Origin: a virus
Length of the DNA stretch: 35,362 nucleotides
IMG/VR virus record: IMGVR_UViG_3300031963_000486
Coordinates: 1 to 35,362 of that record
Reading direction: 5' to 3' (one strand)
Part shown: positions 22,524-30,067 of the stretch, piece by piece
Layout of the letters: each line of letters opens with the position of its first letter
Numbering within the stretch: position 1 is the first letter of the stretch
The notes under the pieces: generated by a model
Databases searched by the model: none
What the model saw: only the letters and a program-made list of their open reading frames with translations
What the model was told of the DNA's origin: nothing
Program-made: the position numbers and the translations under genes

Positions 22524-23303
22524 CTATGGGGCTATGGTAACTGTGACTGTCCCCACAGAACCGGAAGCGGGTACCGAAGAAAGGCGTACTACAGTCTTAT
22601 ATAGGAGCGAGGAAACAAACGTGATTGACCCTATAACCGAGGGGATGGCAGGTCTGACAAAAGGCGAGACTTGGGGGCCGTCATGGTAAATATAAACACC
22701 ATTAGTTGGGGTAGTGGGGTTGCCAGCCAGATCTGTAGCCCAATACAACTCAATCTCATCTCCAGCGATAGCAGTAAAAGTAGCCTCGGAATACCCGCAA
22801 ATATAGCCTTCTTCCCCCGGACTAGCACTTTTACGGGCTGGGATGGTAAAGATTGTGGTTGAGTTATCTACGTCTATATTATTGACTTTAAGCCAAACCG
22901 TGGCGTAGTGAATAGCGTTTGCCGTATTGATAAACTGAAGGCTAAAAGTAATTTTATAAACCCCGTCATAGGTAGCCGTTGCTGAACCGGGAGGATTAAG
23001 TGTCCATCCATACTCAGAGTCAAGCGTATTAAATTTAACCTGAGTGGCGGTGTTATTACCACTAGCAATCTGATCTGTTGAATCAGATGCGGCAATATGG
23101 GGGAAGACTAAGTTTTGACCATACCCAATAAACTCCCCGCCATAAAAATAGTCGGCACGGTACGAGTTGGCTTGGTTGGGGGTAAGCGAGTCTAGTTGGT
23201 TAAAGTATAGGCGAAGTATACGAATCAGATCCGTGTGGTATCTCTGATCGTATTCAACAGGCGGTACCGGTAATGCTGGCGCCTGAAACCTCTCCATTGC
23301 CAT
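22524..23303 (-). CDS. virion protein with C1q/TNF-like jelly-roll segment
   Basis: This is a 259-aa protein. The N-terminus (RFQAPALPVPPVEYDQRYHT, then LIRILRLYFNQLD) is a short helical anchor seen on virion proteins of related phages. Residues about 85-195 form a beta-sandwich like the C1q/TNF family: YDGVYKITFSLQFINTANAI, then an HYATVWLKVNN strand and the IAGDEIELYWATDL strand. Ser/Thr/Val-rich strands close the protein. A capsid decoration or neck/tail appendage role is likely. TAATG overlap with the upstream 635-aa gene indicates close co-translation. Confidence 0.75.
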   Translation of the reverse strand: MAMERFQAPALPVPPVEYDQRYHTDLIRILRLYFNQLDSLTPNQANSYRADYFYGGEFIGYGQNLVFPHIAASDSTDQIASGNNTATQVKFNTLDSEYGWTLNPPGSATATYDGVYKITFSLQFINTANAIHYATVWLKVNNIDVDNSTTIFTIPARKSASPGEEGYICGYSEATFTAIAGDEIELYWATDLAGNPTTPTNGVYIYHDGPQVSPFVRPAIPSVIGSITFVSSLLYKTVVRLSSVPASGSVGTVTVTIAP

Positions 23304-25210
23304 TAGCGTTTACCATCCACACGAGCATCTAGTCTAGGCACACCTAACTGCCAGTTAACTCCTAAGTCCTCTGAACTAATCTTTAGCGCCATTTGACGGG
23401 CACGGGCACGAATAAATACCTGCTCCGTATACACATCCACCGCAGTCTCAATTACCGGCTTAGAGTCTGTAGTGCCTACCGATTGGAAACCTGACCCGGG
23501 GAAGTTACGAGGGCGAAGTTGTATCGTTACCTCTGGTTGAGCGGCAGTAGACTTAGCAAAGTTAACGTCAGGAAGCATACGACGAGTCAGCATAAACTGC
23601 TCACCGTCAGCAATATCAAAGTCAGATGACTGAATGTAGGCCGCTATTGGGGCACCATCGTCATCTAAACCATTTTCTTGATCGTATAGAACCCCAGTAT
23701 TGCTTCCGCTAGGCGTATTAACTGCCATAGGATACTCACGCAGCGGGCTGTCTAACCAAGCAGTGCGGTCAATATTTCCGTAGTACCAGATACGCTCAAG
23801 GTAGTTATAGATTACATAACGGTTGGGGTATCCAACATCAGAACTTGGATACATCCACCAAACCTCATTCCAACCCTCGTTCGTGCCAGAGATAATAGTG
23901 TCGGCCTGACTGTAGTTAATATCTTGATAGACAAACTGCCGTAGGGTACAGGGGAGCGTCTCAACACGGCCTGAATAGACATAAAACTTATCATGCCCCA
24001 TCCAGTAAGTGACGTTATTTACGGTTACAGCAGCCCGTGGGCTAAGGATGGAGATATTGTCTGCTAATTCTTGTAAGCCAAATACGTCCGTGGTTCCAAG
24101 AAATTGAAAAGAATAAAGATGTGATTCTGTCCACACCAAGATCTCTTGTCTGGTTGGTAGAGCACGGACAATCCTTGAACCCCTAGAGACTCTTATAAAT
24201 CCCGCAGAGTTGGTAGGCGTCGGAGTCCATTGACTCGGATTATCCTGATCAGCCCACCTAATAAGAAGGGGGTCAAAATCAGCCACACTAGTAGAACCAA
24301 AAGGCACACTCCCAAAAGCGAGAAGATGCTTATCGTTCTGTGATACAAGAACCTGCATAGCCTTGGTTGGTACTGCATTGGGGTTGTATCCATCTGCGGT
24401 AGCCTTTGTTGAAAGAAGAATTGCGTTAGTTTGAAGCGCTACCCCGGGATTAACAGAAGACCCACGCTCCCAATAATAAATAGCGCCATCTCTTATATTG
24501 GCAACTAAGTCATTATCAAAGTTGTCGTACCACCAATCGCTACCTTGTAAAGCAACGGGCGTTGTACCACCAAGACCCCACTCAAGGCGCCCCCAAGTAT
24601 CTGTACCCCAACCGTAACCAAATGTACCACCCGCAGTGCCAGCGTTTATTTGATATTTACCAATTACTGAAGCGCCACCGTTACCAGAATCAGAGGCATT
24701 GGCTGTAACTGGGACAACAATTGTGTATGCGTTGGCATTAATTACGGTGGCAATCTCAAAGCCTTGGTTGACGTTTAAAATCGCAGCCGTGACATTACCA
24801 CCCAAAGAAACAGCGCCAGTAAACTGAACGTAATTACCTACTTGGGCTGGGTTGCCTGTATCTGAAACTGTTACGGTAGAAGATCCGTTAACAGCAGCAA
24901 ATGTTACGTCCCCGGCAGCCGTTGTGGCTTGGAGCGGAGTGATGTCATAGAAGTAACCACCCGCTTCTAAATACAACTTAAGGTTTGTCCCAACGGCTAA
25001 TAAGTTGTCCCCAAAAGTTGTTACGTAGTTAAATAATTGTCGGCAAGTGCCAAGGAACGTATTGGGGGTCTGTTTAAGCCAACCACCAATCTTTTGGGGG
25101 AAACCCGATAAGAAGCGAACTTTGTCGCACTCGTACCACCCACCCTCATTAGAGTAGTTAGTCTGATCCCGGTTTACCCCCGGCTTAAATCTAAGTGCTA
25201 TAAATGGCAT
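23303..25210 (-). CDS. P22 gp10-like packaged-DNA stabilisation/tail protein
   Basis: This 635-aa, beta-rich, Trp/Tyr-rich protein has no membrane segment. The N-terminus (FKPGVNRDQTNYSNEGGWYE) and the repeated blade-like segments (e.g. IVRALPTRQEILVWTESHLY, YWMGHDKFYVYSGR, YVIYNYLERIWYYGN) match the layout of the P22 gp10 stabilisation family. This family closes the portal-tail channel in podoviruses. At 635 aa it is longer than P22 gp10 (about 470). An insert at about 90-180 (TVTVSDTGNPAQVGNYVQFT) looks like an extra beta-domain. Its position after the endolysin and before the internal proteins supports a tail-machine role. Confidence 0.75.
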   Translation of the reverse strand: MPFIALRFKPGVNRDQTNYSNEGGWYECDKVRFLSGFPQKIGGWLKQTPNTFLGTCRQLFNYVTTFGDNLLAVGTNLKLYLEAGGYFYDITPLQATTAAGDVTFAAVNGSSTVTVSDTGNPAQVGNYVQFTGAVSLGGNVTAAILNVNQGFEIATVINANAYTIVVPVTANASDSGNGGASVIGKYQINAGTAGGTFGYGWGTDTWGRLEWGLGGTTPVALQGSDWWYDNFDNDLVANIRDGAIYYWERGSSVNPGVALQTNAILLSTKATADGYNPNAVPTKAMQVLVSQNDKHLLAFGSVPFGSTSVADFDPLLIRWADQDNPSQWTPTPTNSAGFIRVSRGSRIVRALPTRQEILVWTESHLYSFQFLGTTDVFGLQELADNISILSPRAAVTVNNVTYWMGHDKFYVYSGRVETLPCTLRQFVYQDINYSQADTIISGTNEGWNEVWWMYPSSDVGYPNRYVIYNYLERIWYYGNIDRTAWLDSPLREYPMAVNTPSGSNTGVLYDQENGLDDDGAPIAAYIQSSDFDIADGEQFMLTRRMLPDVNFAKSTAAQPEVTIQLRPRNFPGSGFQSVGTTDSKPVIETAVDVYTEQVFIRARARQMALKISSEDLGVNWQLGVPRLDARVDGKR

Positions 25211-25217
25211 GGCGTCC

Positions 25218-25682
25218 TCACGCTACGAGTCCCGGTAGATACACTGTTTTACCGTTTTGCTTGGTAGCGGTCAAGTTTTGCTTCTTAAGATTAGCCGGGT
25301 CATAGGAGACGTGCACCCAGCCTGAGTCCGGTACGCCCGGAGTGTAAAACTCAAGGATTAACTGGGTATAGGTTAAGTTATCCATGATCCACACGGCTAA
25401 GTCTGCGTTGGCAATACCGGGAATCTCAATGTCAGCGGCCTGTCCCTTACAATGGTCGGACGTTTTGGAGCCTCCCACCTTTGCGTTGACTTCGGGGTGC
25501 CTGAATCCTGAGTTGACCTTGACTCCGGTTTTGAAGTGTTCACGGACGGGCTGCAATACCTTTTCACAGAGTGTTTTAAGATTAGCAATCTCAGCCTCCC
25601 CCGGTGTGTTGTCCATGTCATGCCGCAGTGCAGTATCAGACTTCACCATCTCAGCAAGGGAAAAGTTATTTGTCAGTTGCAT
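25218..25682 (-). CDS. M15-family peptidase endolysin
   Basis: This 154-aa protein matches the M15_3 (zinc D-Ala-D-Ala or L-Ala-D-Glu carboxypeptidase-like) family. The zinc ligands are visible: His77 and Asp84 in SDHCKGQAADIE, and His124 in GWVHVS. VNSGFRHPEVNAKVG supplies the conserved Ser-Gly-Phe-Arg61. There is no signal peptide, so release through a holin is expected, and the holin gene lies immediately upstream and overlaps by 17 nt. It cleaves peptidoglycan peptides at lysis. An alternative role as a virion-associated lysin is possible but less likely, given the holin neighbour. Confidence 0.93.
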   Translation of the reverse strand: MQLTNNFSLAEMVKSDTALRHDMDNTPGEAEIANLKTLCEKVLQPVREHFKTGVKVNSGFRHPEVNAKVGGSKTSDHCKGQAADIEIPGIANADLAVWIMDNLTYTQLILEFYTPGVPDSGWVHVSYDPANLKKQNLTATKQNGKTVYLPGLVA

Positions 25683-26079
25683 CTTTTTTCGCCTTCATGT
25701 CCATGATCTTCTCAAGGGTGCGTCCGCCAAAGTAAAAGGACATAATTAGCATCCCCCACTGGCCCAAGAGTTCAACGTAGTTATTGTTAACCTCAATCTC
25801 CCAAGCGCTCATCATCCCAAAGACGGTATAAGTTATTAGGATAAAGATCAGCGTCATAGGCCGGATGTTCTTAGATAGCCAAGAGTCCGACTTCATATCG
25901 GCCTCAGCCCGTTTGGTCAGGTTATCTTGCTCATTCATGTCCGCTTGGAGTTTGGCAAGTTCGCCTTTTTGTTGCATCTCTAAAAGCATGGCCTGCGCCT
26001 TGGCACGAGCCTCCGGGTCTGGAAGAACCTTGTCCAGTACTTTTTCACCGATAGATAACAGCGCAGCAATTGGAAACAT
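25666..26079 (-). CDS. 3TM-type holin
   Basis: This 137-aa protein has the layout of the GTA/3TM holin family. An amphipathic N-terminus (MFPIAALLSIGEKVLDKVLP) leads into DPEARAKAQAML and a charged helix, then WLSKNIRPMTLIFILITYTV with a hydrophobic helix. A second hydrophobic stretch (LLGQWGMLIMSFYFGG) precedes a Lys-rich tail. It would form lesions in the inner membrane to release the endolysin, whose gene it overlaps. It is TAATG-coupled to the upstream membrane protein. Confidence 0.88.
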   Translation of the reverse strand: MFPIAALLSIGEKVLDKVLPDPEARAKAQAMLLEMQQKGELAKLQADMNEQDNLTKRAEADMKSDSWLSKNIRPMTLIFILITYTVFGMMSAWEIEVNNNYVELLGQWGMLIMSFYFGGRTLEKIMDMKAKKDATDK

Positions 26080-26693
26080 TATTTTTTACTCCTTGAAAGC
26101 ATGGTTGCGGCGATATTGAGCATCGCCCGGGTTTGGTCTAAATCAGCGGGAGGGGTTGCCCAGCCCACGGTAATCTGCCCTACAAACCGACTTGGCTCAG
26201 GCGGGATACTGATCCTGCACCCAAACCGCATACCCTTTTCTATGTACCACAGCCCAATCTCTGACTGCGCTGCCTTGTACTCACTACACGGAATGTTGCC
26301 TGCCATGAGATTTACCACGTCCTGATTGTTGGCTTGATTGGCAGTAAAGAGTCCAACGTCCAGCCCGTCATTTGTCTTGTCCCTACCTTCTTTGGTATAT
26401 GCCCGATACTGCACCCGAGTTCCAAGCAAGGGGTTCACCTTAAACACTGCCACGGTAGCCGCACTTGTAGTCTTAAATAAATGGGCTACAGCATCCTCAA
26501 CCCGGTCATCCACAATGTCCGGCAATTTCTGATGTTCTTTATAGGTGCCTACGATCAGGTCTTTGTTGTCGTATAACATCCAACCACCAAAGGCTAACAC
26601 CGCCATAAGGATCATGGCAAACAACTTAAATGGCGAGTCAACATACGCCAGCACTTTAGATAGCGTGTCGTTAGCGTTTAGTTTCTCAGTCAT
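26079..26693 (-). CDS. membrane-anchored protein of the lysis block, GAF-like domain possible
   Basis: This is a 204-aa protein from ATG 26693; a TTG two codons earlier has too short an SD spacing. One transmembrane helix near 24-43 (FKLFAMILMAVLAFGGWMLY) is followed by a soluble domain. That domain (ATVAVFKVNPLLG ... GMRFGCRISIPP ... GQITVGWATPP) has a GAF-like alternation of strands and ends in a long helix. The orientation is probably N-in with the domain in the periplasm. The neighbours are the 48-aa membrane protein and the holin, so a role in lysis timing or as an anti-holin/sensor is plausible but inferred. It is not a recognised spanin. Confidence 0.7.
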   Translation of the reverse strand: MTEKLNANDTLSKVLAYVDSPFKLFAMILMAVLAFGGWMLYDNKDLIVGTYKEHQKLPDIVDDRVEDAVAHLFKTTSAATVAVFKVNPLLGTRVQYRAYTKEGRDKTNDGLDVGLFTANQANNQDVVNLMAGNIPCSEYKAAQSEIGLWYIEKGMRFGCRISIPPEPSRFVGQITVGWATPPADLDQTRAMLNIAATMLSRSKK

Positions 26694-26699
26694 TCGCAA

Positions 26700-26846
26700 T
26701 TACCCTTTTGTTGCTATATACAAACCAATGTTGCTAAAAGAATAACCGGCAAACACAATAGCCATCGCTATGTTGCCCTTAGCACCTTGCTCAAAACCTA
26801 TGTAGGCATAGATACAACCCACAAAAATCATAAGCCAAGGACTCAT
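26700..26846 (-). CDS. 48-aa two-helix membrane microprotein in the lysis block
   Basis: ATG 26846 overlaps the stop of the phosphoesterase gene (ATGA), and TAA is at 26700-26702. The product has two hydrophobic segments (WLMIFVGCIYAYIGF and IAMAIVFAGYSFSNIGLYI) joined by a short EQGAKGN loop, a hairpin topology. Neighbours on the right edge are the GAF-like membrane protein and the holin. It could be a small holin, antiholin or unrelated inner-membrane factor. Because it is short it is easily missed. Confidence 0.75.
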   Translation of the reverse strand: MSPWLMIFVGCIYAYIGFEQGAKGNIAMAIVFAGYSFSNIGLYIATKG

Positions 26847-27784
26847 ACTCTTTGCCCACGAAAGTAAGCCACCCCGTCAATAACCTCACAAAGTTCAGGC
26901 GGCAATAATTTCCCATTCTCAAACGTCAGTACGGCAAACCCTGAACACCAATTGACCGGGTTCATTTCCGTATATGTAAATTGTTCACCATAAGGTTCAG
27001 CAAGCGTCCCGGCATCGACCCCCCAGCGACGCCCGTCATAATCACTAAAGGGGGTCGATCTGAGTTGGTGTAGATGCCCCGTGATAATTGATCTTCCGCT
27101 TTTCAGGGCATTGTTCCAAGTACTATGAATTCCGTTATGCCAGCGATGTTTGATAACAACTGATCCGTTAATATCAATCCGCCACCCATGATGCCAGCCG
27201 GGGAAGTAGTCCCACAGCGAAAGCATGTCTCCTATCTCAGGAGCATTAACGGCGATATACCGATGCAACCGAACGTCGTGATTACCTATCGTCCACAGGA
27301 ATACAGCGTTCTTTGTGGCGTTACGCACCTCATCAAGCCTATCTCTACAAGCCTCAATCTCTTTCTTTGGTGTGGGTGGGTTCGTGCCCATTAAGGGTTC
27401 GTGCCGTGAAATCCTAGCGCCGTCTACAACATCTCCGTTCATGATGACTGTTTTAGGCTTGTATTCTTTTATTAGAGAGACAAACGCTTTATGCGCTGTC
27501 GTAATCTGATCAGGCCAGTAGTGTGCGTCTGATCCAATAAACACCATACCATTTTCGACCCTATGTTCTAAAATCCGCCGATCTTCAGGTATGAAAGTTT
27601 TTTGATGGGTTTTTTGTGACGCAGAGTAAGCAGGCAAAGAAATTCCTTGTTCAGTTTGAATCTTTGCCTTGCGTAACCCAAACGCACGAGTAGACATACC
27701 AACGTGCGCAGCCGCCTTTTGGGTGCTACCAAATCTCTTCATTGCAGAGATTACTTCTTCATCAGAGACTTTTTTTAACGCCAC
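26843..27784 (-). CDS. metallophosphoesterase with N-terminal helix-turn-helix
   Basis: This 313-aa protein starts at GTG 27784 behind AAGGA. Residues 8-42 (EVISAMKRFGSTQKAAAHVG, then MSTRAFGLRKAKI) form a homeodomain-like HTH. The calcineurin-like domain has all metal motifs: GSDAH (Asp86, His88), MNGDVVD (Asp118), GNHD (167-170), KHRWH and GHLH (236-239). Such phage enzymes may act on phosphodiesters in nucleotides, DNA or phospho-proteins. The HTH suggests DNA targeting or a link to terminase-like proteins. It overlaps the Ntn-hydrolase gene by 23 nt and is ATGA-coupled to the 48-aa membrane protein. Confidence 0.9.
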   Translation of the reverse strand: MALKKVSDEEVISAMKRFGSTQKAAAHVGMSTRAFGLRKAKIQTEQGISLPAYSASQKTHQKTFIPEDRRILEHRVENGMVFIGSDAHYWPDQITTAHKAFVSLIKEYKPKTVIMNGDVVDGARISRHEPLMGTNPPTPKKEIEACRDRLDEVRNATKNAVFLWTIGNHDVRLHRYIAVNAPEIGDMLSLWDYFPGWHHGWRIDINGSVVIKHRWHNGIHSTWNNALKSGRSIITGHLHQLRSTPFSDYDGRRWGVDAGTLAEPYGEQFTYTEMNPVNWCSGFAVLTFENGKLLPPELCEVIDGVAYFRGQRV

Positions 27785-28205
27785 GAGGCTTCCTTGGTAG
27801 TTTTATTTCATCAATAGGGCCATGAGAACTTGAGTCGTACAAACAAGCAATCTCAACCGCCTCCTTCGGAGAAGCCCCAAAATGCATCGCCGCTATGGCA
27901 AAGTTGGCTCCTGTCCCTATACTCCAAAAATCATTCTTAATCTTTGCTGGAATAATCGAACTCTCATATATCCACAAACCGTCGTGCTTTAAAGCAAGCA
28001 CCGTAACCTCGGTATCAGAATCCAAGTCACCCCCGGACTCCATTACTTGATAGAACTTTAGAATCTTGTCCCAATCCCCGCAGGCACCATAAATACATTC
28101 TTTGCCTTGCCGTAACTTCTCTACTAAGTAAAAACTATCATCGCCGCTTACCATGCTATCTGCGGCAATTTCACCCGTAGAAAACTTAGCGGCAATGGTG
28201 GTCAT
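27762..28205 (-). CDS. proteasome/HslV-like Ntn-hydrolase family protein
   Basis: This 147-aa protein begins MTTIAA, which after Met removal would expose Thr2, the N-terminal nucleophile of proteasome beta and HslV subunits. AADS (14-17) and Lys30 fit the Asp17/Lys33 region of that family. GTGANFAIAAMHFGASPKEA (about 97-116) matches the conserved C-terminal helix region, followed by VEIACLYD. No HslU-type ATPase is seen in the window. The N-terminal boundary is set by ATG 28205 (TAATG overlap). The role is unknown: a virion or host protein peptidase, or a non-proteolytic relative. Confidence 0.8.
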   Translation of the reverse strand: MTTIAAKFSTGEIAADSMVSGDDSFYLVEKLRQGKECIYGACGDWDKILKFYQVMESGGDLDSDTEVTVLALKHDGLWIYESSIIPAKIKNDFWSIGTGANFAIAAMHFGASPKEAVEIACLYDSSSHGPIDEIKLPRKPRGVKKSL

Positions 28206-28663
28206 TACAGATGTCCCTTAGCAATGTAATAAACAGTTACCATGAAGAACGCTATGGTGAAGCACCAGACCTTTAAAAGTCTTAATTTAGCCAGATCCCT
28301 ACCAAACTCGTCCTTGCCTTCTTTTACCTCTTTTATCTGGCGCTCTTTAATTGCCAGAATCTCAATCCATTCCTTCTCGGCTACTTCTTTGCCGTACCGC
28401 TCAATTAAACTATCCTTTAATTCGTTTTCCGCTTCTTTAATTTGCTTTAATCTGCGCCACTCAGCGAAGGCTGTCATGATTGTAGTGTCCCCTGTAACAA
28501 CCCGTTGCCTTTGTTTGAATGCTTGTTTGGCTTGTAACTCGGCTACACCTAGACGTTGAATATCATCTACCGCAGACGATAACTCCTTGCCGGACTGAAT
28601 TGCCGATTTGATTCCCTGCGTGGCGCCTTTTGCCGCAGTCAGTATTGGATCTATATCTGCCAA
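28205..28663 (-). CDS. coiled-coil protein with C-terminal membrane anchor
   Basis: This 152-aa protein starts at TTG 28663, behind GGA about 7 nt upstream. The N-terminal 50 residues are Ala/Gln-rich; then long charged helices (EWRRLKQIKEAENELKDSLI and onward) suggest a coiled coil. The C-terminal 22 residues are a transmembrane helix (LKVWCFTIAFFMVTVYYIAK) with a short His-Leu end. This tail-anchored layout could be a spanin-like or DNA-ejection accessory protein. It is TAATG-coupled to the Ntn-hydrolase gene. Confidence 0.75.
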   Translation of the reverse strand: MADIDPILTAAKGATQGIKSAIQSGKELSSAVDDIQRLGVAELQAKQAFKQRQRVVTGDTTIMTAFAEWRRLKQIKEAENELKDSLIERYGKEVAEKEWIEILAIKERQIKEVKEGKDEFGRDLAKLRLLKVWCFTIAFFMVTVYYIAKGHL

Positions 28664-28678
28664 GATTCATTCCTATTC

Positions 28679-28897
28679 CTAAGTCTGGCCCCAAGTCTTA
28701 GCACCGGCTTTGGGTACGGATGTAGCCCAGACCGATACGGACTTTCTTAACTTCAGGGGTGCGCCACAATCGGAGCAAGTGTCAGCCGCCAACTCAGCCT
28801 CATCTAAGTCATACCCACAGGAGGCACAAACATGAACTTCTTCTGAGCGGCAAACTTTTACCCCATCTACCTTATGCGCTTCAATTACTGTTTTCAT
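28679..28897 (-). CDS. zinc-ribbon protein
   Basis: This 72-aa protein has two Cys pairs, CASCGYD at 24-30 and CSDCGAP at 41-47, spaced as a zinc ribbon. An additional Cys at 16 is unpaired. The N-terminal beta strands and a short hydrophilic C-terminus (PKAGAKTWGQT) complete it. Such small ribbons bind DNA, RNA or proteins. It lies between the membrane coiled-coil gene and the oxygenase cassette, and has near-average rather than AT-rich composition. Its role is unknown. Confidence 0.8.
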   Translation of the reverse strand: MKTVIEAHKVDGVKVCRSEEVHVCASCGYDLDEAELAADTCSDCGAPLKLRKSVSVWATSVPKAGAKTWGQT

Positions 28898-28916
28898 GAC
28901 GGTTCCTTAAATTTTA

Positions 28917-29489
28917 TTAGTGGCAACAAGAGCCACTTTTAGGGGCGTAGGAATATTTTAAACTGTCCGTAACATCTAAATAATCACTATTAAAAACAAT
29001 CGAAGTTTTAGTAATAATGCTTTTGTTAGGTTTAGAACAGTGAATTAAAGAATTAGGAAAAGTTAAAATATCTCCTTCGGCTACAGCAAATGACACTTCG
29101 TTACCCATTATGTTAAAAGTTGTTTGGGTGTCATTAGGTAATTCAACAAAATAAATATTAGAAAACATACAAGACGGATGAATATGCCATCCATGAAAAT
29201 CATTTTGTTTGTATTGTTGAAACCAATAATTTACTATTCTGCCATTTATAAAATGTTGATGGTTACCAATTTCTTCAATGTGGTCTAACGCACTTTGTAA
29301 AAATATATCCCAATATGGACGTGAGATATTTGGTGGCAAAAACCAATCCGTATTTGAAATACATTGTGATCGATCACATACCGAATGTTTACCCATACTA
29401 ATAATAGCCGCCAGTAAATTAGTTTTTATAGCAGCATGATTAGGATTTTTTCTAACAAAAATCGGTATATTTAAGTTGTTAATAATCAT
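28917..29489 (-). CDS. 2OG-Fe(II) oxygenase-like protein A
   Basis: This 190-aa protein has the 2OG-FeII_Oxy_5-type layout. HGWHIHPSCMFSNIYFVELP (99-118) supplies the first iron-ligand region (His102 and His104), and FPNSLIHCSKPN (144-155) supplies the distal His150. The Lys/Thr following it (KTSIVFNSD) could bind 2-oxoglutarate. The C-terminus ends SGSCCH, a possible extra metal site. Its ATG overlaps the stop of the next oxygenase (ATGA). The coding sequence is AT-rich against its surroundings. The substrate is unknown. Confidence 0.8.
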   Translation of the reverse strand: MIINNLNIPIFVRKNPNHAAIKTNLLAAIISMGKHSVCDRSQCISNTDWFLPPNISRPYWDIFLQSALDHIEEIGNHQHFINGRIVNYWFQQYKQNDFHGWHIHPSCMFSNIYFVELPNDTQTTFNIMGNEVSFAVAEGDILTFPNSLIHCSKPNKSIITKTSIVFNSDYLDVTDSLKYSYAPKSGSCCH

Positions 29490-30067
29490 TTAAATGGCTT
29501 TCCAGAAACCCACCCAACTAATGAATACCTTGTCCCCCTACTTACTGGGGTAACTCTATGCAAAACATAACTTGGAAAAACTAAAAGAGTCCCTTGATTT
29601 TTTCCTAAAATTGTTGGTTCACTTGAATAAACTAACTGTAATTCTCCGCCGTCATATAGTTCTGGTTTCTGTAACTGTAAAACAATACTTAACTTTCTTA
29701 TTATACCTCTTGAAACAACGTCTACGTGCAAATCATACTTACTATCTGGAGCCTCATATTTTGTAAACTGAAGACCTTCGTTAAAACCACTTAAATCAAA
29801 ACCAAAAAATTGATTATTAAGACTAACTATTGCATCTGTTAATCTTTGGTAAATCCAACGAGTTTCATCTGAAGGTGATATCCACGATACTTTACTTTTC
29901 CTAATATCACTAACGTGTTCATTCTCACGTATTGTTCCATCAACTAAATTATTTTTTTCACCTAATGAAATAATTGATTGGCACTCATCTTCCGTAAACA
30001 ACATATCCCAAAAAGCCCATTCATGTACTGGATCATTATAAAAAGACCAATGTGGGCTGTAGTTCAT
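29486..30067 (-). CDS. 2OG-Fe(II) oxygenase B (prolyl-4-hydroxylase-like)
   Basis: This 193-aa protein starts at ATG 30067, overlapping the upstream stop (ATGA); a longer 5' extension would lose this coupling. It has a double-stranded beta-helix of the P4H/PiuC type: YDLHVDVVSRG (His114-x-Asp116), YDGGELQL, FPSYVLHRVTPV (His170) and GTRYSLVGW (Arg180). The full HxD...H...R set suggests an active Fe(II)/2-oxoglutarate enzyme. Likely acts on a protein or small molecule; the substrate is unknown. Confidence 0.9.
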   Translation of the reverse strand: MNYSPHWSFYNDPVHEWAFWDMLFTEDECQSIISLGEKNNLVDGTIRENEHVSDIRKSKVSWISPSDETRWIYQRLTDAIVSLNNQFFGFDLSGFNEGLQFTKYEAPDSKYDLHVDVVSRGIIRKLSIVLQLQKPELYDGGELQLVYSSEPTILGKNQGTLLVFPSYVLHRVTPVSRGTRYSLVGWVSGKPFK

